Assembly: GCA_933207985.1 (NCBI GenBank)
Contig: OW240918.1
Coordinates: 114,820,843 to 114,884,842 of the forward strand
From: Pelobates cultripes
Taxonomy: Eukaryota; Chordata; Amphibia; Anura; Pelobatidae
Reading direction: 5' to 3'
DNA: 64,000 nt
This document shows positions 46,106 to 58,334 of this stretch, one piece after another. The position numbers and the translations under genes are program-made. The notes below the pieces were generated by a model. It was given only the letters and a program-made list of their open reading frames with translations. It had not been told where the DNA came from and ran no database searches. Positions within the stretch are counted from its first letter, which is position 1, and each line of letters begins with the position of its first letter.

Positions 46106-47161
46106 CCAGAACAGGGCCAACCTGAGGTTTTTAGGTGACCATTTCAAAAAATCTTCACATCACCCCTCCCTGGTCATACTCCTTCATCCATGTATAGTGT
46201 GTGTCTGTATATGGGATTTATTAAATTAATAATTATTTAAAAACAAAAATGTATTCCCCCTTCCCTGTTACCTTGCAGGGAGGGAGGAATGCTGATCTCT
46301 GGTGATCCATTGTGCTGGGAAACTGGTCGGCGCCTCCACCAGGTGCAGACCATAAGCAACAAAAGTGTCGGAGCTTTCCTGTGATAATCCGAGGAAACAC
46401 TCTGATTGGCCAGAGCTTCTGCTACATTTTGCATTTTGTATGACAGAGCGCTATTGTAATAAATCAAATAATAATATGATGTAGTGTGTCTTGTCTGTGT
46501 GTGAAAGGCATGATTGCGTGTGCTATGTATGCTATGTGTTGGCTGTGTGTAATATTTGTCATGGCTGTATTGACTGTGTGTGATATATGTGTGTAGTGAA
46601 TGTGTGTGATATTTGTGCTGGGTTTATTGGCTGTGTGTGATGGGTATTTCATTCAGATAAAAATATGTATGTAGGCCCATGTGTAAAAGCAAGTGTGTCA
46701 CATGCACGCAGTCCCAGGTACATTGTCATACACACATTTACAGGTATATAGTCAAACACCTAGTTACAGGCAGCCACATACAGGTACAGGCAGACAGTCA
46801 CACATAAACAGGTACAAGCAGTTACACACACACAGTTAAAGGTAGTCACACACACAAAGTTACAGGTAGTGAGTCATACATACACACACACATACACACA
46901 GGTACCAACAGCCATAGACAGTCACACACCCATTTGCAGGGAGACAGTTACACGGAGACACACAGTAACAGGGACACACACACAGTTGCAGGCAGACTGT
47001 TACCTCTTTCCACTGTGAGCTGGAGGGAGGAGCAGGGGCACTGTGGTAGTTAGTGCAGGAGCAGGGACACTATGTGTACAGTAAAAAGCTTTTGTAGATC
47101 TAAACAGGACACCGCTTTTGTGACACCGCTAATGTTAATTGTTTAACTGCACTGTCATACC
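46102..47161. repeat. hAT-type left end with TG/CA arrays
   Basis: CAGGGCCAACCTGAGG at 46102 fits an hAT terminus. Behind it are TG-rich repeats (46480-46630) and 'cacagttacaggtagtcaca' units (46730-46990). No right end with a matching duplication was found. No gene. Confidence 0.5.
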
Positions 47162-47597
47162 TTAAAGGACCACTATAGTGCCAGGAAAATATGCTTGTTT
47201 TCCTGGCACTATAGTGCCCTGAGGGTGCCCCGCCGGGCTCTGGGGAGAGGAAGGGGTTTATATCTTACCTTTCTCCAGCGCCAGGCGGGGAGCTTTCCTC
47301 CTCCTCTCCTTCTTCCTAGCGACGTCATCGGCTGAATGCCATTCTCATATGAAAGCATTCATAATGCTGGCGTCTTTTCACTGTGATTTTCAAAGTGAGA
47401 AGCACGCAAACGCCTCTAGCGGCTGTCAATGAGACAGCCACTAGAGGCTTTAGAGGCTGGAGTAACCCTCAGTGTAAACATAGCAGTTTCTCTGAAACTG
47501 CTATGTTTACAGCAAAAAGGGTTAATCCTAGATGGACCTGGCATCCAGACCACTTAATTAAGCTGAAGTGGTCTGGGTGCCTATAGTGATCCTTTAA
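47162..47597. mobile_element. TTAA-flanked short element with terminal hairpin
   Basis: TTAA at 47162-47165 and 47594-47597, inverted ends AGGACCACTATAG/CTATAGTGATCCT. At the left end the inverted repeat 'cactatagtgccagg...cctggcactatagtg' forms a hairpin. Same family as 62449-62923, in opposite orientation, with shared 'tgtaaacatagcagtttc' and 'gacagccgctagagg' blocks. Confidence 0.85.
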
Positions 47598-49688
47598 ATA
47601 GTTAATGTGTTGGTTCACTGTAAATCTTGTCATGTGACCCGGAACAGGAAATAGGGGAGAGGATATAGTTCAGTTGTGAGTTGAAGACTCTGAATAAAGC
47701 GATCCTGGGTAAGGTTCTAATCCTCTCTCGGTGTCTTATGTCAATTCAACACACTTTTAACTTTTTTTTTTTTTATTCTACCATGTTTTCTGCTATTTTA
47801 GTTACTCTCCATTCACAGGCTATTGACAGATGTCTTACTTGGTAATTGAGAAATGACATAATACAACATTTTCATCAGACTATTTCAAAGCAGCAAAAAT
47901 ACATTTACACCAAACTTAGTTAGAAACATTTTTCATTCTAATTATCACTATCTTTTAATATCCTCAGACTAGCAAGCATATTTTGAAAGATAGTTGTAAA
48001 GTAATTAAATTTTACACAGATGCTGAAACATTACATTTTAATAGGATAAATCATACTGTCAAGAAGGTTTATTAAAGGTCTCACTATCTTTTAACACTTT
48101 TTAAGTCACATTTTAATTACTGGTACATCTACCATTCTTTTTAAATGTATCTGTGATCAGAAGTGTACAGGATGCAATCAGATATGTTTCCTTCAACAAT
48201 AAATGTATTTTTTGCTTATAAATGTCGAAAAGAACTGATATCTTGAATAAAATACGACAAAAAAAAAAACATTGTTCAACAAAATATATAAATTTCTACT
48301 GACTTTTGTAAAATATTTGTGATATCATATTTCAGATTGTCCTCTTCTTACGTCAAAGTTCTCATTTATATTTTATGGGGAAAAAAATCGAATTAAAATT
48401 ATTAATAGTGTCATCTATTGGAACACCAGCCCTAAAAATCAATGATGAAGATTATGATGTCATGTACGTAAACTTGTAAATATATTTTTAATATGCAGAA
48501 TATTGAATGAATCCAATTTAAACTACAACAAAAATGTATTTTTGAAAACTATTTACTCCAAATGTAAAGTTAAATGTATAATACAATAATGGAAATTGAA
48601 TGTTAGGAACTCAAACCAAGAATAAGGATTACACAAGTTCAGGTGTGTGCACTTGGGACCAGCTGAATAGATATTTATCAAAGGTGAGATTGGTACCAAA
48701 TGGATAGATAAAGGGTGGTTGATGACTAGACTCAACAGAAAAATTCAGGGTGCCCCAATAGTTGAATAAATTTCACTTTGTCTGAACCGAATTTTGTCTA
48801 TTGAAAGGTTCAGTTTAGAATAAATGTTCTCAATATTTTCAGTTAATGTATTTTGACAAATTAAATTACACAATCTCCGGTGTAATCCTTCAGCTGTTTA
48901 CTAGATGACTCTCTAAATTGATACCCATATGTAGGATTAACATATTTAGCCCATTTACTTATGATTACTTTTTGATTGAATAAATATTGACATAACATTT
49001 ATTTGATACAAGGGATGCAGAGGATGCAGCACTATCATACAAACATATAACATAGCAATTTTATGTATGGATTGTTTTGTAGACAAACTTACAAATTTAA
49101 TTTATGTCAAGTTACACAATTTTTATTTTTCACTTATTTATCCATTCACTTATTCATCGTTCATCCTTTAAAAAACAAAATACTGGGAAATTAAAAGTTT
49201 TAGACAGTGTACAGTATACTTTATCTCGCAATATTTGACACAGGGTCTGAAAGTAGGTGGAACAAAAGTATATAAATAAAAATGGTCAAATACCTTGCTT
49301 ATAGGACTGTGAAGGAATAAGTAGAACAGTGTAATAACAATTGCAACAACATGTAAAAAGAATGCCTGCATTTCAGCATATCGCTCAAATACAGTAAATA
49401 CAATTACATCATATGTTTACAAAGTAAAGGTATTTAAAACTGCTACAGCAATCTTTATCAATCTCTGGACTGGTAATGTAATGCTGACAGTGAAACCGGA
49501 AAGTCCGTTCACCCCCCTATCCCTGACCCTACCAACAAATCTGATGTTTTCAATCAAAAATGCGGAGTGGGGGCAGGTTCCACCTTGATGAGACTCATAT
49601 GATGCTGGAAACAAGGTGAGTTTTACATCCTTTTAATGAGGGCAAGTGGCGGCCAGGATCCTAAACGGTGCATCTAGAACTATACTGT
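47598..49688. other. AT-rich spacer, no gene recognised
   Basis: Over 2 kb with short frames only, T-runs near 47763-47776 and A-runs near 48258-48270. No repeat family recognised. Could be intron or intergenic. Confidence 0.55.
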
Positions 49689-49986
49689 TCTTTTAAATAT
49701 GACAATTCCACACCAGGTTACCAAATTAGGGAGCTATCTACTGGGAAGTTGAGAGTTCAAAATTAAGAAAGCTCTTCTCTTACATTTGGTCTTTCAGTTG
49801 TTTAATAAATAACCAAATAAAATTAGTGCCCTTTTCCAATATTTCAATATTTAAGGAAACAAAATTATGGATCTGTTTAGTAGATCCCTTATTTAGTGTT
49901 CTTAAATATGGCAATACCACATATACCACCACAATATCAAATTAGGGAGCTATCTACTATGCAGCTAAAAGATCAAACTTAAGAAA
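49689..49986. repeat. Diverged direct repeat, about 210 bp apart
   Basis: 'caaattagggagctatctac' followed by similar 'tcaaa.ttaagaaa' occurs at about 49724-49769 and 49933-49986, each preceded by a 'cttaaatatggcaata'-like stretch. Two old copies of one unit in tandem. Confidence 0.65.
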
Positions 49987-50330
49987 CGCCCAAATGAACA
50001 AATTATGTGTGTACATATTTTGGCCATAGCGAGATTTACTCAGTTACTTCTTCCCTTAAATTCAGCAACTCAGACAAATGGCCAGATCTTACAGTTTTCG
50101 GCTGAATCACGGTTTGTCTCGACAAGTCTAGTCATAACTATGTAGGAGAAAAAGCTCCATGAAAGCTAATCACTATAGTTGAAGGCTGGGTTCTATTACT
50201 AAAGATGAACTTAAATATGGTTATGGAACATAGGTTGACATCTCGTTGACATCTACAGGGAAAATGCCATGGAATCTAGCATTCCTTCTGATGTAAATTC
50301 ACTTGCTTGAAACAGCTAGTACTGCCCCAG

Positions 50331-50791
50331 TTAAATGGGCATACCATGGTCCAAATACAATTTATTTATTTTTTTATTCCTGTTTAGTAGATATACACCC
50401 AATATAAAATATGCATACACTTAATTATGCATTTTTTTCATTAAGGGTTTATCAAAAAATAGCTTGCAAAAGCTGGAGATCTCTTGTCTGCAGCCTTTCC
50501 AAGCCCTTTCCTTCTAATGCGGCCAAAACTTTCTGTGGCTGTCCAATCTTTGCAAGGCAGATGCTTTGGGCAATTGCTGCATCTTGAGGTAAGCTCCACT
50601 GAGCTAAATAAACCAGGAAGTAACAGGACTGTCTGATTGACAGCCAGGGGGTGTAACAAGATTAATTTATAAAAGTGCCAATTTCTACTGAAATCTGCAC
50701 ATTTTGTAAATTGAAAACAGAGGACACATGTTTCACTCATAAAGCACATCATCAAGCTAAAGTGCTTTAGGTGTTTATCGTGTTTCTTTAA
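50331..50791. mobile_element. TTAA-flanked short element, family B copy 3 (diverged)
   Basis: TTAA at 50331-50334 and 50788-50791. The interior is collinear with 35099-35593 ('tttctgtggctgtccaatc', 'taatttataaaagtgcc', 'catcaagctaaagtgcttta') but its left terminus is more diverged. Confidence 0.7.
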
Positions 50792-51071
50792 TTCAACAAT
50801 AGATATATATATTAATAAAATATTACAAATAAATTAGCCCATACACTACTGCTTGAAAATCCACTACCTGCCATTCTCACTGGGAGCAACACTCAGCTGT
50901 AGACCAGATTTGCTCCCGAGAAGAGTTGATAGCTATGTCTGGGAGTATGAGGCCCACACATGAATCTAGATAGATGCCCTCACCGCCTAACATTGCCCTT
51001 TTCCTCATAACGCGTAGATACAGGTCTCAGGTTATTTGTATTGTGTAGAACTATTTTACTCTACTTATAAC

Positions 51072-51413
51072 TAGTGATGTCCCGAACGGTTCGCCGAATG
51101 GTTCGCCATGAACGGTTCGCCACGGACTCATCATTGAGTAAACTTTGACCCTGTACCTCACAGTCAGCAGACACATTCCAGCCCTCCCACCTCCTGGACA
51201 GCTCACTAAGAATGCAGCTTCACAATGAATGTAAAATGGATGCTGTCCAGGAGGTGGGAGGGTCCGGGAGGGAAGGTCTGCTGCTGATTGGCTGGAATGT
51301 GTCTGCTGACTGTGAGGTACAGGGTTAAAAGTTTACTCAATGATGAGTCCGTGGCGAACCGTTCGCGGCAAACCGTTCGTGAACCGTTCGGCGAACCGTT
51401 TGGGACATCACTA
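51072..51413. mobile_element. Palindromic 342-bp element with 8-bp duplication
   Basis: Ends TAGTGATGTCCC and its perfect complement, flanked by cttataac on both sides (51064-51071 and 51414-51421). The inverted arms extend about 130 bp with repeated 'ggttcgccg' motifs. The 8-bp duplication fits hAT. No gene. Confidence 0.85.
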
Positions 51414-51423
51414 CTTATAACAT

Positions 51424-51585
51424 ACAGTGCATTTAGAAAGTATTTAGATTCCTTCATTTTTTTTCACAATTTTTGTTGCAACCTTACACTACAGTTGTTT
51501 AAATGTTTTTTTTCCCCATCAATCTACACTCAATACTCCATAATGACAAAGCAAAAGACAGAGTTTTGAAAATGTTGCTAATTTA
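51424..51585. mobile_element. Tc1-type terminal fragment
   Basis: 'tacagtgcatttagaaagta' and 'ctccataatgacaaagcaaa' match the end of Tc1-like elements known in fish and amphibians (recalled, not searched). No opposite end or coding part. Confidence 0.5.
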
Positions 51586-52076
51586 AGCCATACAGGGCTT
51601 AGCTCAAGAAACCTAATAGAACTCCTAGCAGAATATTCTGACTTTCAGAAGTAGAAGATAAGGGGCAGGGAGTGTTGTCAAACAGGCCCAGGTTAGAAGT
51701 CAAACCCTTAGCAAGCAGTTTAACAATTCACATTAGGTGGGGTGCCCCGGCATTCCTGACACCATAACCACTACAGTAGTGGTAGTGGTTCCATTAATTA
51801 CTTGAGTTAAATAAAGCAGATTAAACAACTACCCATCAACTCCATGAGTAAATTCATTGGGGAATTTCAGTGTTTATTGCAAAAGCAGTGAAATGGAAAC
51901 ATAACAGACATGAAGTTTCTTCAGTTTCCTGGTTAATGTAAAAACATTCCCATTTTAGTGAATAACTCAGGCTGTCTGTGTGATGTCACACTTTATTCAC
52001 TAAAGAGTGAATTCCTGGGAATTTCCCAGTGGGATTCCATATATGGAGGATTTCGATCCAGTAGCAGAGCCGTATA
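51586..52076. other. Spacer, no gene recognised
   Basis: No frame or repeat family recognised. Confidence 0.45.
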
Positions 52077-52695
52077 CACTGATCAACCGCCACATTAAAA
52101 CCACTGACAGTAGAAGTGAATTAACACTGATATATCATTACAATGGCACCTGTTAAGGAGTGGGATATATCAGGCTGCAAGTGAACAGTCAGTTCTTGAA
52201 TTTCATGTGTCGGAAGAAGGAAAAATAGGCATGTGAAAAGATCCGAGTAACTTTGGCAAGGGCCAAATGATGGCTACATGACAAAGGCAGAGCATCTTAA
52301 AAATAGCAAGTATTGTGGGGTGTTCCTGGTATGGAGTGGTTAGTACCTACCAAAAGTGGTGCAAGAAAGGACAACTGGTCAACTTGTGTCAGGTTCATGG
52401 GTGTCCGAAGTTCATTGATGCATGTGGGGTAGGCTAGGCAATCAGGATAAATCACATAGAAAATCTACTCTAGCTCAAATTGCTGAAAAACATAATGCTG
52501 GTCATGATAGAAAGGTGCTAGAACACAAAGTGCATCACAGTTTGCTGCGTATGGGGCTGCATAGCCGCAGACCGGTCAAAGTGCCCATGATGACCCCTGT
52601 CCACTGCCAAAAAAACCTTCAATGCAGACCAGATTATCAGAACTGGACAATGGAGCAACCGAAGAAGGTTGTCTGGTTAGATGAATCACATTTTC

Positions 52696-53447
52696 TTTTA
52701 TTTCTGGTTGTATACACTTTTTTTTATTTAAAAAAAATTCTGAAGAAAGATTACATTACAATATCAATTGTACATATTTCACAATCTTACAATTTTGTAG
52801 AAGACAACCCTTTCCAGTTTTCTAAACAATTTGTGGCAAATTGTATACATTTCACAACACCTCCACTTCAATTTCATAAAGGAAGAAAAAAAATGAAAAA
52901 AGAAAGGGTGGAGTGCAAATATCTATATATTTATTATATATTAAAGCACATGTAGTAGGCAGGGGGACATGCCTGTAGATACAATCTCTAGCTGTCCCTC
53001 ACTCACCTTAGTCCTATCCCTCACCTTAGTCCTATTTCTCTCCCTATCAAATCCCTATCCTTACCCTTTCTAGCCCCATCCTTATCTTTCCCTAATCTAT
53101 CCATCTAACAATAGAAAGCAAGAAATGGAGAAGGGGAGAAGAAACAAAAAACGCACAGAAGTAAACAAATGTATTGATTCTAGCCTCCTACTTAACTCCT
53201 AACTTAGAACACCGTGATCTTCCTATTCACAATCTTAATTTTCTCAAAGTCAAAATAAAGAAAAAAAATTAGAACTAGTTTACCATTCACCATAACAAAT
53301 TTAAAAAAAAATTAAAAAGGGGAACCCAGTCCCTCACGGCCCCTTCTCTCCTATCTCTGGAGATATCTCTTTTTTATTTTTATTTTTATTTAAATTAGTT
53401 AAAATATTCTCCTTAATAATATTAATAATAATAAAATAACAGCAATA
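52696..53447. mobile_element. Unidentified insertion within the Tc1 element
   Basis: About 750 bp lying between the first and second parts of the transposase gene. AT-rich at both edges, with a pyrimidine-rich middle ('cactcaccttagtcctatcc' repeated). Edges are approximate and no target duplication is clear. A LINE fragment in antisense is possible. Confidence 0.45.
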
Positions 53448-53899
53448 TTGGAAGAAGGCAGGCTGGTGGAGGCAGTGTTATGCTCTGGGCAAAGTTCTGC
53501 TGGTAAACCTTGGGTCCTGGCATTCATGTGGATGTTACTTTGATACCCCTTCAAGGCAATGGTGTTCCCTGATGGCAGTAGTCTCTTTCATAAGGATAAT
53601 GCACCCTGCCACAGTGCAGAAATGTTCAGGAAAGGTTTTAGGAACACGACAAAGAGTTCAAGGTATTGCCTTGGCCTTCTGATCTGATTGAGCATTTGTG
53701 GGATGTGCTCTAACAATAAATCTGATCCATGGAGGCCACACCTCGCAATTTGAAAGATCTGCTGCTAATCTCTTGGTGCCAGATACCACACAACACATTC
53801 AGAAGTCTTGTAGAGTCCATGCCTCAATGCATTAGAGCTGTTTTGGTAGCACAATAGGGACTTACACGATATTAAGCATGTTGTTTTAATGTTGTAGAT

Positions 53900-54072
53900 C
53901 AGTGGTTCCCAACCCAGTCCTCAAGTACCTCCTACCAGGAAAGGATTTAGGGATTATCCAGTTGTGTCTAAGGTGTTTTAGAAAAAGAAAAAAAAAACAC
54001 TTTAGACACTACAGGGAAATCCCTAAATCCTGAAGTGTTGGGGGTACTTGAGGACTTTGCTGGGAACCCCTG
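53900..54072. mobile_element. hAT-type MITE, 173 bp
   Basis: CAGTGGTTCCCAACC at the left and the inverse GGGAACCCCTG at the right, flanked by a perfect 8-bp duplication ttgtagat (53892-53899 and 54073-54080). It landed inside the terminal repeat of the Tc1 element, so it is younger than it. Confidence 0.92.
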
Positions 54073-54088
54073 TTGTAGATGATCCATG

Positions 54089-54892
54089 TATAGAGCTGAC
54101 CTGGAGTATTTTTCATGATCTCCAAGTTCGACCTACAATTTGAAATTTCCTGATGAATTATTAATAATTCCCAGTTGAACAAATATTCATGTGCGAATTC
54201 AGAAATTCTAACTCAGTATGGCATCATTCTAGGTGAGGTTCTGGAAGAAAAGTCAAACTGAAACTGTGTGAAATATTGCTAAATAAGGGATATAATCTGT
54301 TTTGTAAAAAAAATTAGTTTACAAATTAAAATTTTTAAGCAATACTGTACTACCGTCTTTATATGAATTCCTATATTATGCTAGGTTTATGTTCTAAATA
54401 TGCAGTTCATGATTAAAAAAAAGGTTATATAAATATTGGCTTTACATTAAATTTTTTTAAAAATGGTGATGAAAAGGTAAAAGGAATGATTTACAGACAC
54501 TGGGAATAAAATGTGTACACTTACCTATATACGTTCAACTTCTTCCTGACTTTTCTATTTTGTCAATTTTTAACTATTTTAGTTTATGAATTCTTAATAA
54601 GTTATAGAATAAAATTATGGCTTATAAGTAGCAGATGAACTTCCTATGCTACTAACATAAAGCGTTTCAAAGCATGGTGATTGACAGTCAATATTATAAA
54701 AAATAAATATTGCATAAACTGCTGACATATTAAACAAGATCCCACAACAAATAAGCTGTTTTAATGCTGTGTTGCTTATTGTAAAAATAATTTTGATGAT
54801 TTTGACAGGTGAAAGAAGCGTTACAAGCTGGACTTTTTCTATTGTTTTTTTAATGCATTGTACGAATCATGCATTGAATTTAAAAAAAAGCT
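54089..54892. other. AT-rich spacer, no gene recognised
   Basis: Short frames only. Confidence 0.5.
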
Positions 54893-55602
54893 ATAAACCC
54901 CTCAAGGACATGTTTTCATCAAAATAAAACGTAAACAAAACTTGGAATTTGACTATATGTCTGTTCAACCGTAATTCGCCTCTTTCATATTGCACCCACA
55001 CTTATTATATATAATTTTATTTAGGAGAAATGGGGCTTTCATTTAACCTCAAATATTTAGCTATGAAACATAATTTAATATGAATAAAATATAAAACAAA
55101 TGTGTGAAATTAAGAAATGTTATTTTTTTAGTTCTGCATGACATTTTAACTGTGAATGTTATAATACTGTTTCCTTTTACTGCAATAAAATATACATATT
55201 TGCATACAGCGATGTCTCATGTGTCAAACAGTACCCCCTATCTACAGGTTTTATGGTGTTTTGGGAAGTTACAGGGTCAAATATAGCATGTTTCATTTGA
55301 GACCATATGGTAGCCCAGGAATGATAATTACCCCCATGATGGCATATCATTTGCAATAGTAGACAACCCAAGGTATTATCATTGTAATACATTTTACGTT
55401 TTTTAAACACTAATATTTGGTTCAGAGAAGTCTCCCGAGTAAAACAGTACCTCCCATGTACAGGTTTTATGGTGTCTTGGAAAGTTACAGGGTTAAATAT
55501 AGTGCTAGAAAATTTAATTCTCTGGACTTTCTGCCTGGGTTATCAAGCAGGTCCCGCATTAATTATTATTATTATTTTTTTTCAATTTTAATGTATTTAT
55601 TT

Positions 55603-55635
<33 letters not shown>

Positions 55636-55762
55636 TTAATTGATATCATTCTATGTGTATTTTGATATTAATATATATATATATATATATGTAATATATA
55701 CATATTAATATTAATATTAAAAAACACCTAGACAGTGTATGTGTATGTGTATGTATGTGTAA

Positions 55763-55793
<31 letters not shown>

Positions 55794-56107
55794 CTATTAT
55801 CTAAGTATATATTATTTAATTTTAAACTGTTTTAAATCTTTATTTTACTTTATTACAGGCAGCAGGGGGACTACCTGTCATTCCAGGCACTCCTCCTGCT
55901 ATGGACGGCTATTCCTCGCAAGGACCTTGCGAACACTTGGCCCGGGAGGGCCAGATCAGCAGCAGGGGGACTGCCTGGAATGCCAGGCAAGTTCCCCCAT
56001 CGCGATCGCCGGCGGGGGATCGTCAGCCAGTAGGTAAGTCCCCTGTACGATGGGGATGTACTATGCCACTTTAAGGGGTTAAAACTATGCCGTCCTTAAG
56101 GGGTTAA
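54893..56107. mobile_element. Long member of the CCCCTTAAGGAC family
   Basis: Left end 'aaacccctcaaggacatg', right end 'gccgtccttaaggggttaaa'. Internal direct repeats: 'acaggttttatggtgt' with 'gaaagttacagggttaaata'-like sequence occurs at 55243 and 55460. (TA)n tracts at 55598-55625, 55673-55692 and 55765-55792, and a GC-rich right portion (55855-56050) with 'cagcagggggactgcctg' duplicated. No coding frame. Confidence 0.6.
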
Positions 56108-57106
56108 AAAATAAAACGTAAACAAACCTTATTTTTAGAGTTTTTTCAAATCTCAGTACCAACACTATTGAACTGATAGGTAAAACTGGGATGTAGGGTT
56201 ACTCTAAGCACCATAACAACTTTAGCATAACAAAGTAGTTTTGGCCCGTGATGAAGTACTCTTGAGGCACAAAATGCAAAAACGTCATTGAGGTTGTGCC
56301 TTCCTCCTACTGTAAAGTCATAGACAAGCATTTTAATATGAAGCAATAAAGGTATTCTGTTTAAACTTTTTTTTTAATCTTCAGTGTGTAGTTGTTTTTT
56401 TCCTTCCTGTTTAACTGACTGCTGTGTTTTGTTAATAATAAATCATGCTCTTGCAGTCTCACTGCTCAGTATTCTGCTATTTACGAGTTAATACAGCCCT
56501 AGCTACACCTCCCTGGCTGTAAATTACATAGCCTCCATGAGAAAATAGGTTTCATTTTTACAGCATAGTATAAAAATGAAAAATTCTTATCTCCTGCTCT
56601 GCTAATTAAACTTACTTTTTCACTTTTGTATCATCTCTTCTGTCCACATGCATTTATATTTTACAGTGACTAACAAAAAATGTATTGTGTTAAAAAATTA
56701 GGAATAATGTATACTGTCTTTAACCCCTTAAGGATCGGACTGTTTTGGCCATGTTGTACGTTAAGGACCATGGCTGTTTTAACACTTTTGTGGTGTTTGT
56801 GTTTAGCTGTAATTTTCCTCTCTCTCATTTACTGTTCCCATACAAGTTATATATTGGGGTTTTTTCAGGACAAGAAGGGCTTTCTTTACATACCATTATT
56901 TGTATCATGTCATATAATTTACTTTTTTTTTTAAAATGACAAAATATGGTGAAAAATTTAAAAAAGACATTGCAAGTTATAGGGCTATAAGTACAAGTAG
57001 GACATTGCTGTTTCAAAATATTACCACTTAGTCATAAACACCTGCCAAAGTTAGCATTTATATTTGTTTGTGTGTTGAAAATGAAAAAAAACAAGTGTAA
57101 TGATGT
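56108..57106. other. Spacer with a half element
   Basis: At 56718 'ttaaccccttaaggatcgga' starts another member of the CCCCTTAAGGAC family whose right end is not seen before about 57060. Otherwise AT-rich without genes. Confidence 0.45.
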
Positions 57107-58334
57107 TACGTGCGCACGTGTACACGCTCTGAGGGAAAGACCAGCTTTCGACATGGCGACTGCTTTGTTTCTGCTCTGGACAGAATACTGATTGATATCC
57201 CTGCCTCCATTTTCCTGCTACAAGCAAGAGACTCCTTCCCCAGCCTGCTCCTATTCTCCCCTCCTGAATTACTTAAGAATGGAAATTTTCACCGGTATGA
57301 CGGACATTTTACATCCACAACGACAGACAAGACAGCTGGAGCTGAAGCCACAGAAGCAGCATGTGAGACTCAGCTTGCTAAGAGAACGCAGAATGTGAGT
57401 AGCACCTTTAGGAACATAAAATACTTTTGTATATATTTTAATTATATTAGAAAACTAAAGATTCCTACCTGGATGATCAATTTCTATGATCCCCTCCTTC
57501 TGCCCTAAGCACTCTTTCCCCAGTTCGCTCCCTCCTCTCTCCTCCTAGATACCTATGAATGGTATTTCTTCGGCGCGGCTGAAAGTTAGCGTCTGTGCAA
57601 ACCTGTATGGTGGCGGTCATGGAGACTCAGGGGCAAGATGTGTATGTTAAGAGATGAGCTGCAATAATTAGAGGGCAATTGAAGAGCCTCATAAAGATCA
57701 AGGGAACTCTGATTACACAGAGCTGCATTAAGGGGAACTCCACACATCAGTGTGTATAGCTCCTTCAAGAGCACAAAAACTACTGTATATATATTGTATA
57801 TGTTTGTATATACTTAAAAAAATAAGGTTCCCAAAAAGGAAAAAAGGCAAAGAAAGGAAAAAATATGGAGGGGAAAAGGAGAAAAAAAAGAAGGAAAGGA
57901 GAGAGGAAAGAAAAAGGAAGGAAGAGAGATAAAAGGGGAAAGTTTAAACAACTATATTAGAACCAAAAGTTAAATCTGGAAACATAAAAGATATAAAATT
58001 TATATAATATCTACTAAACAGTTACATTTTTAAGAAAACTATTTTTTTTTAAGGGGGAAGGAAAGAGAGAAAAGGAAAGACAAAGGAGAAGAGAAAGGAA
58101 GAAAAGGAGAAAGTTAAAGAGCTAAAGCGAAGAGAAAAAGGAATAGGAAAGGAAGAGAAAGGAGGGAAAAAGAAAAAAGAAAGAGAGAGAAGGGTAAAAG
58201 GGAAGAAAATGGAAGGTAAAGAAAGAATAAAAAAAGGGAAAAGGAGAGAAAAAGAAAGGGGAAAGGGAAACAAAAAGAAGAGGAAAACAAAAGAAAGAAA
58301 GAAAAACAAGGGAAGAAAAACAGGGGGAATCACA

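Larger units (their letters stand above)
52077..54088 (+). mobile_element. Decayed Tc1 transposon with nested insertions
   Basis: Left end TA then CACTGATCAACC; right end 'gatccatg' then TA (54088), disrupted by a 173-bp insertion. Transposase traces on the plus strand include 'GLHSRRPVKVPMM', 'KKVVWLDESHFLL' (first Asp motif, to about 52695), then after an insertion 'GGGSVMLWAKF' -like sequence at about 53465, 'KDNAPCHSAEMFRK' (second Asp motif) and 'LNALELFW'. Many stops. The 52696-53447 block separates the two halves. Confidence 0.82.
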
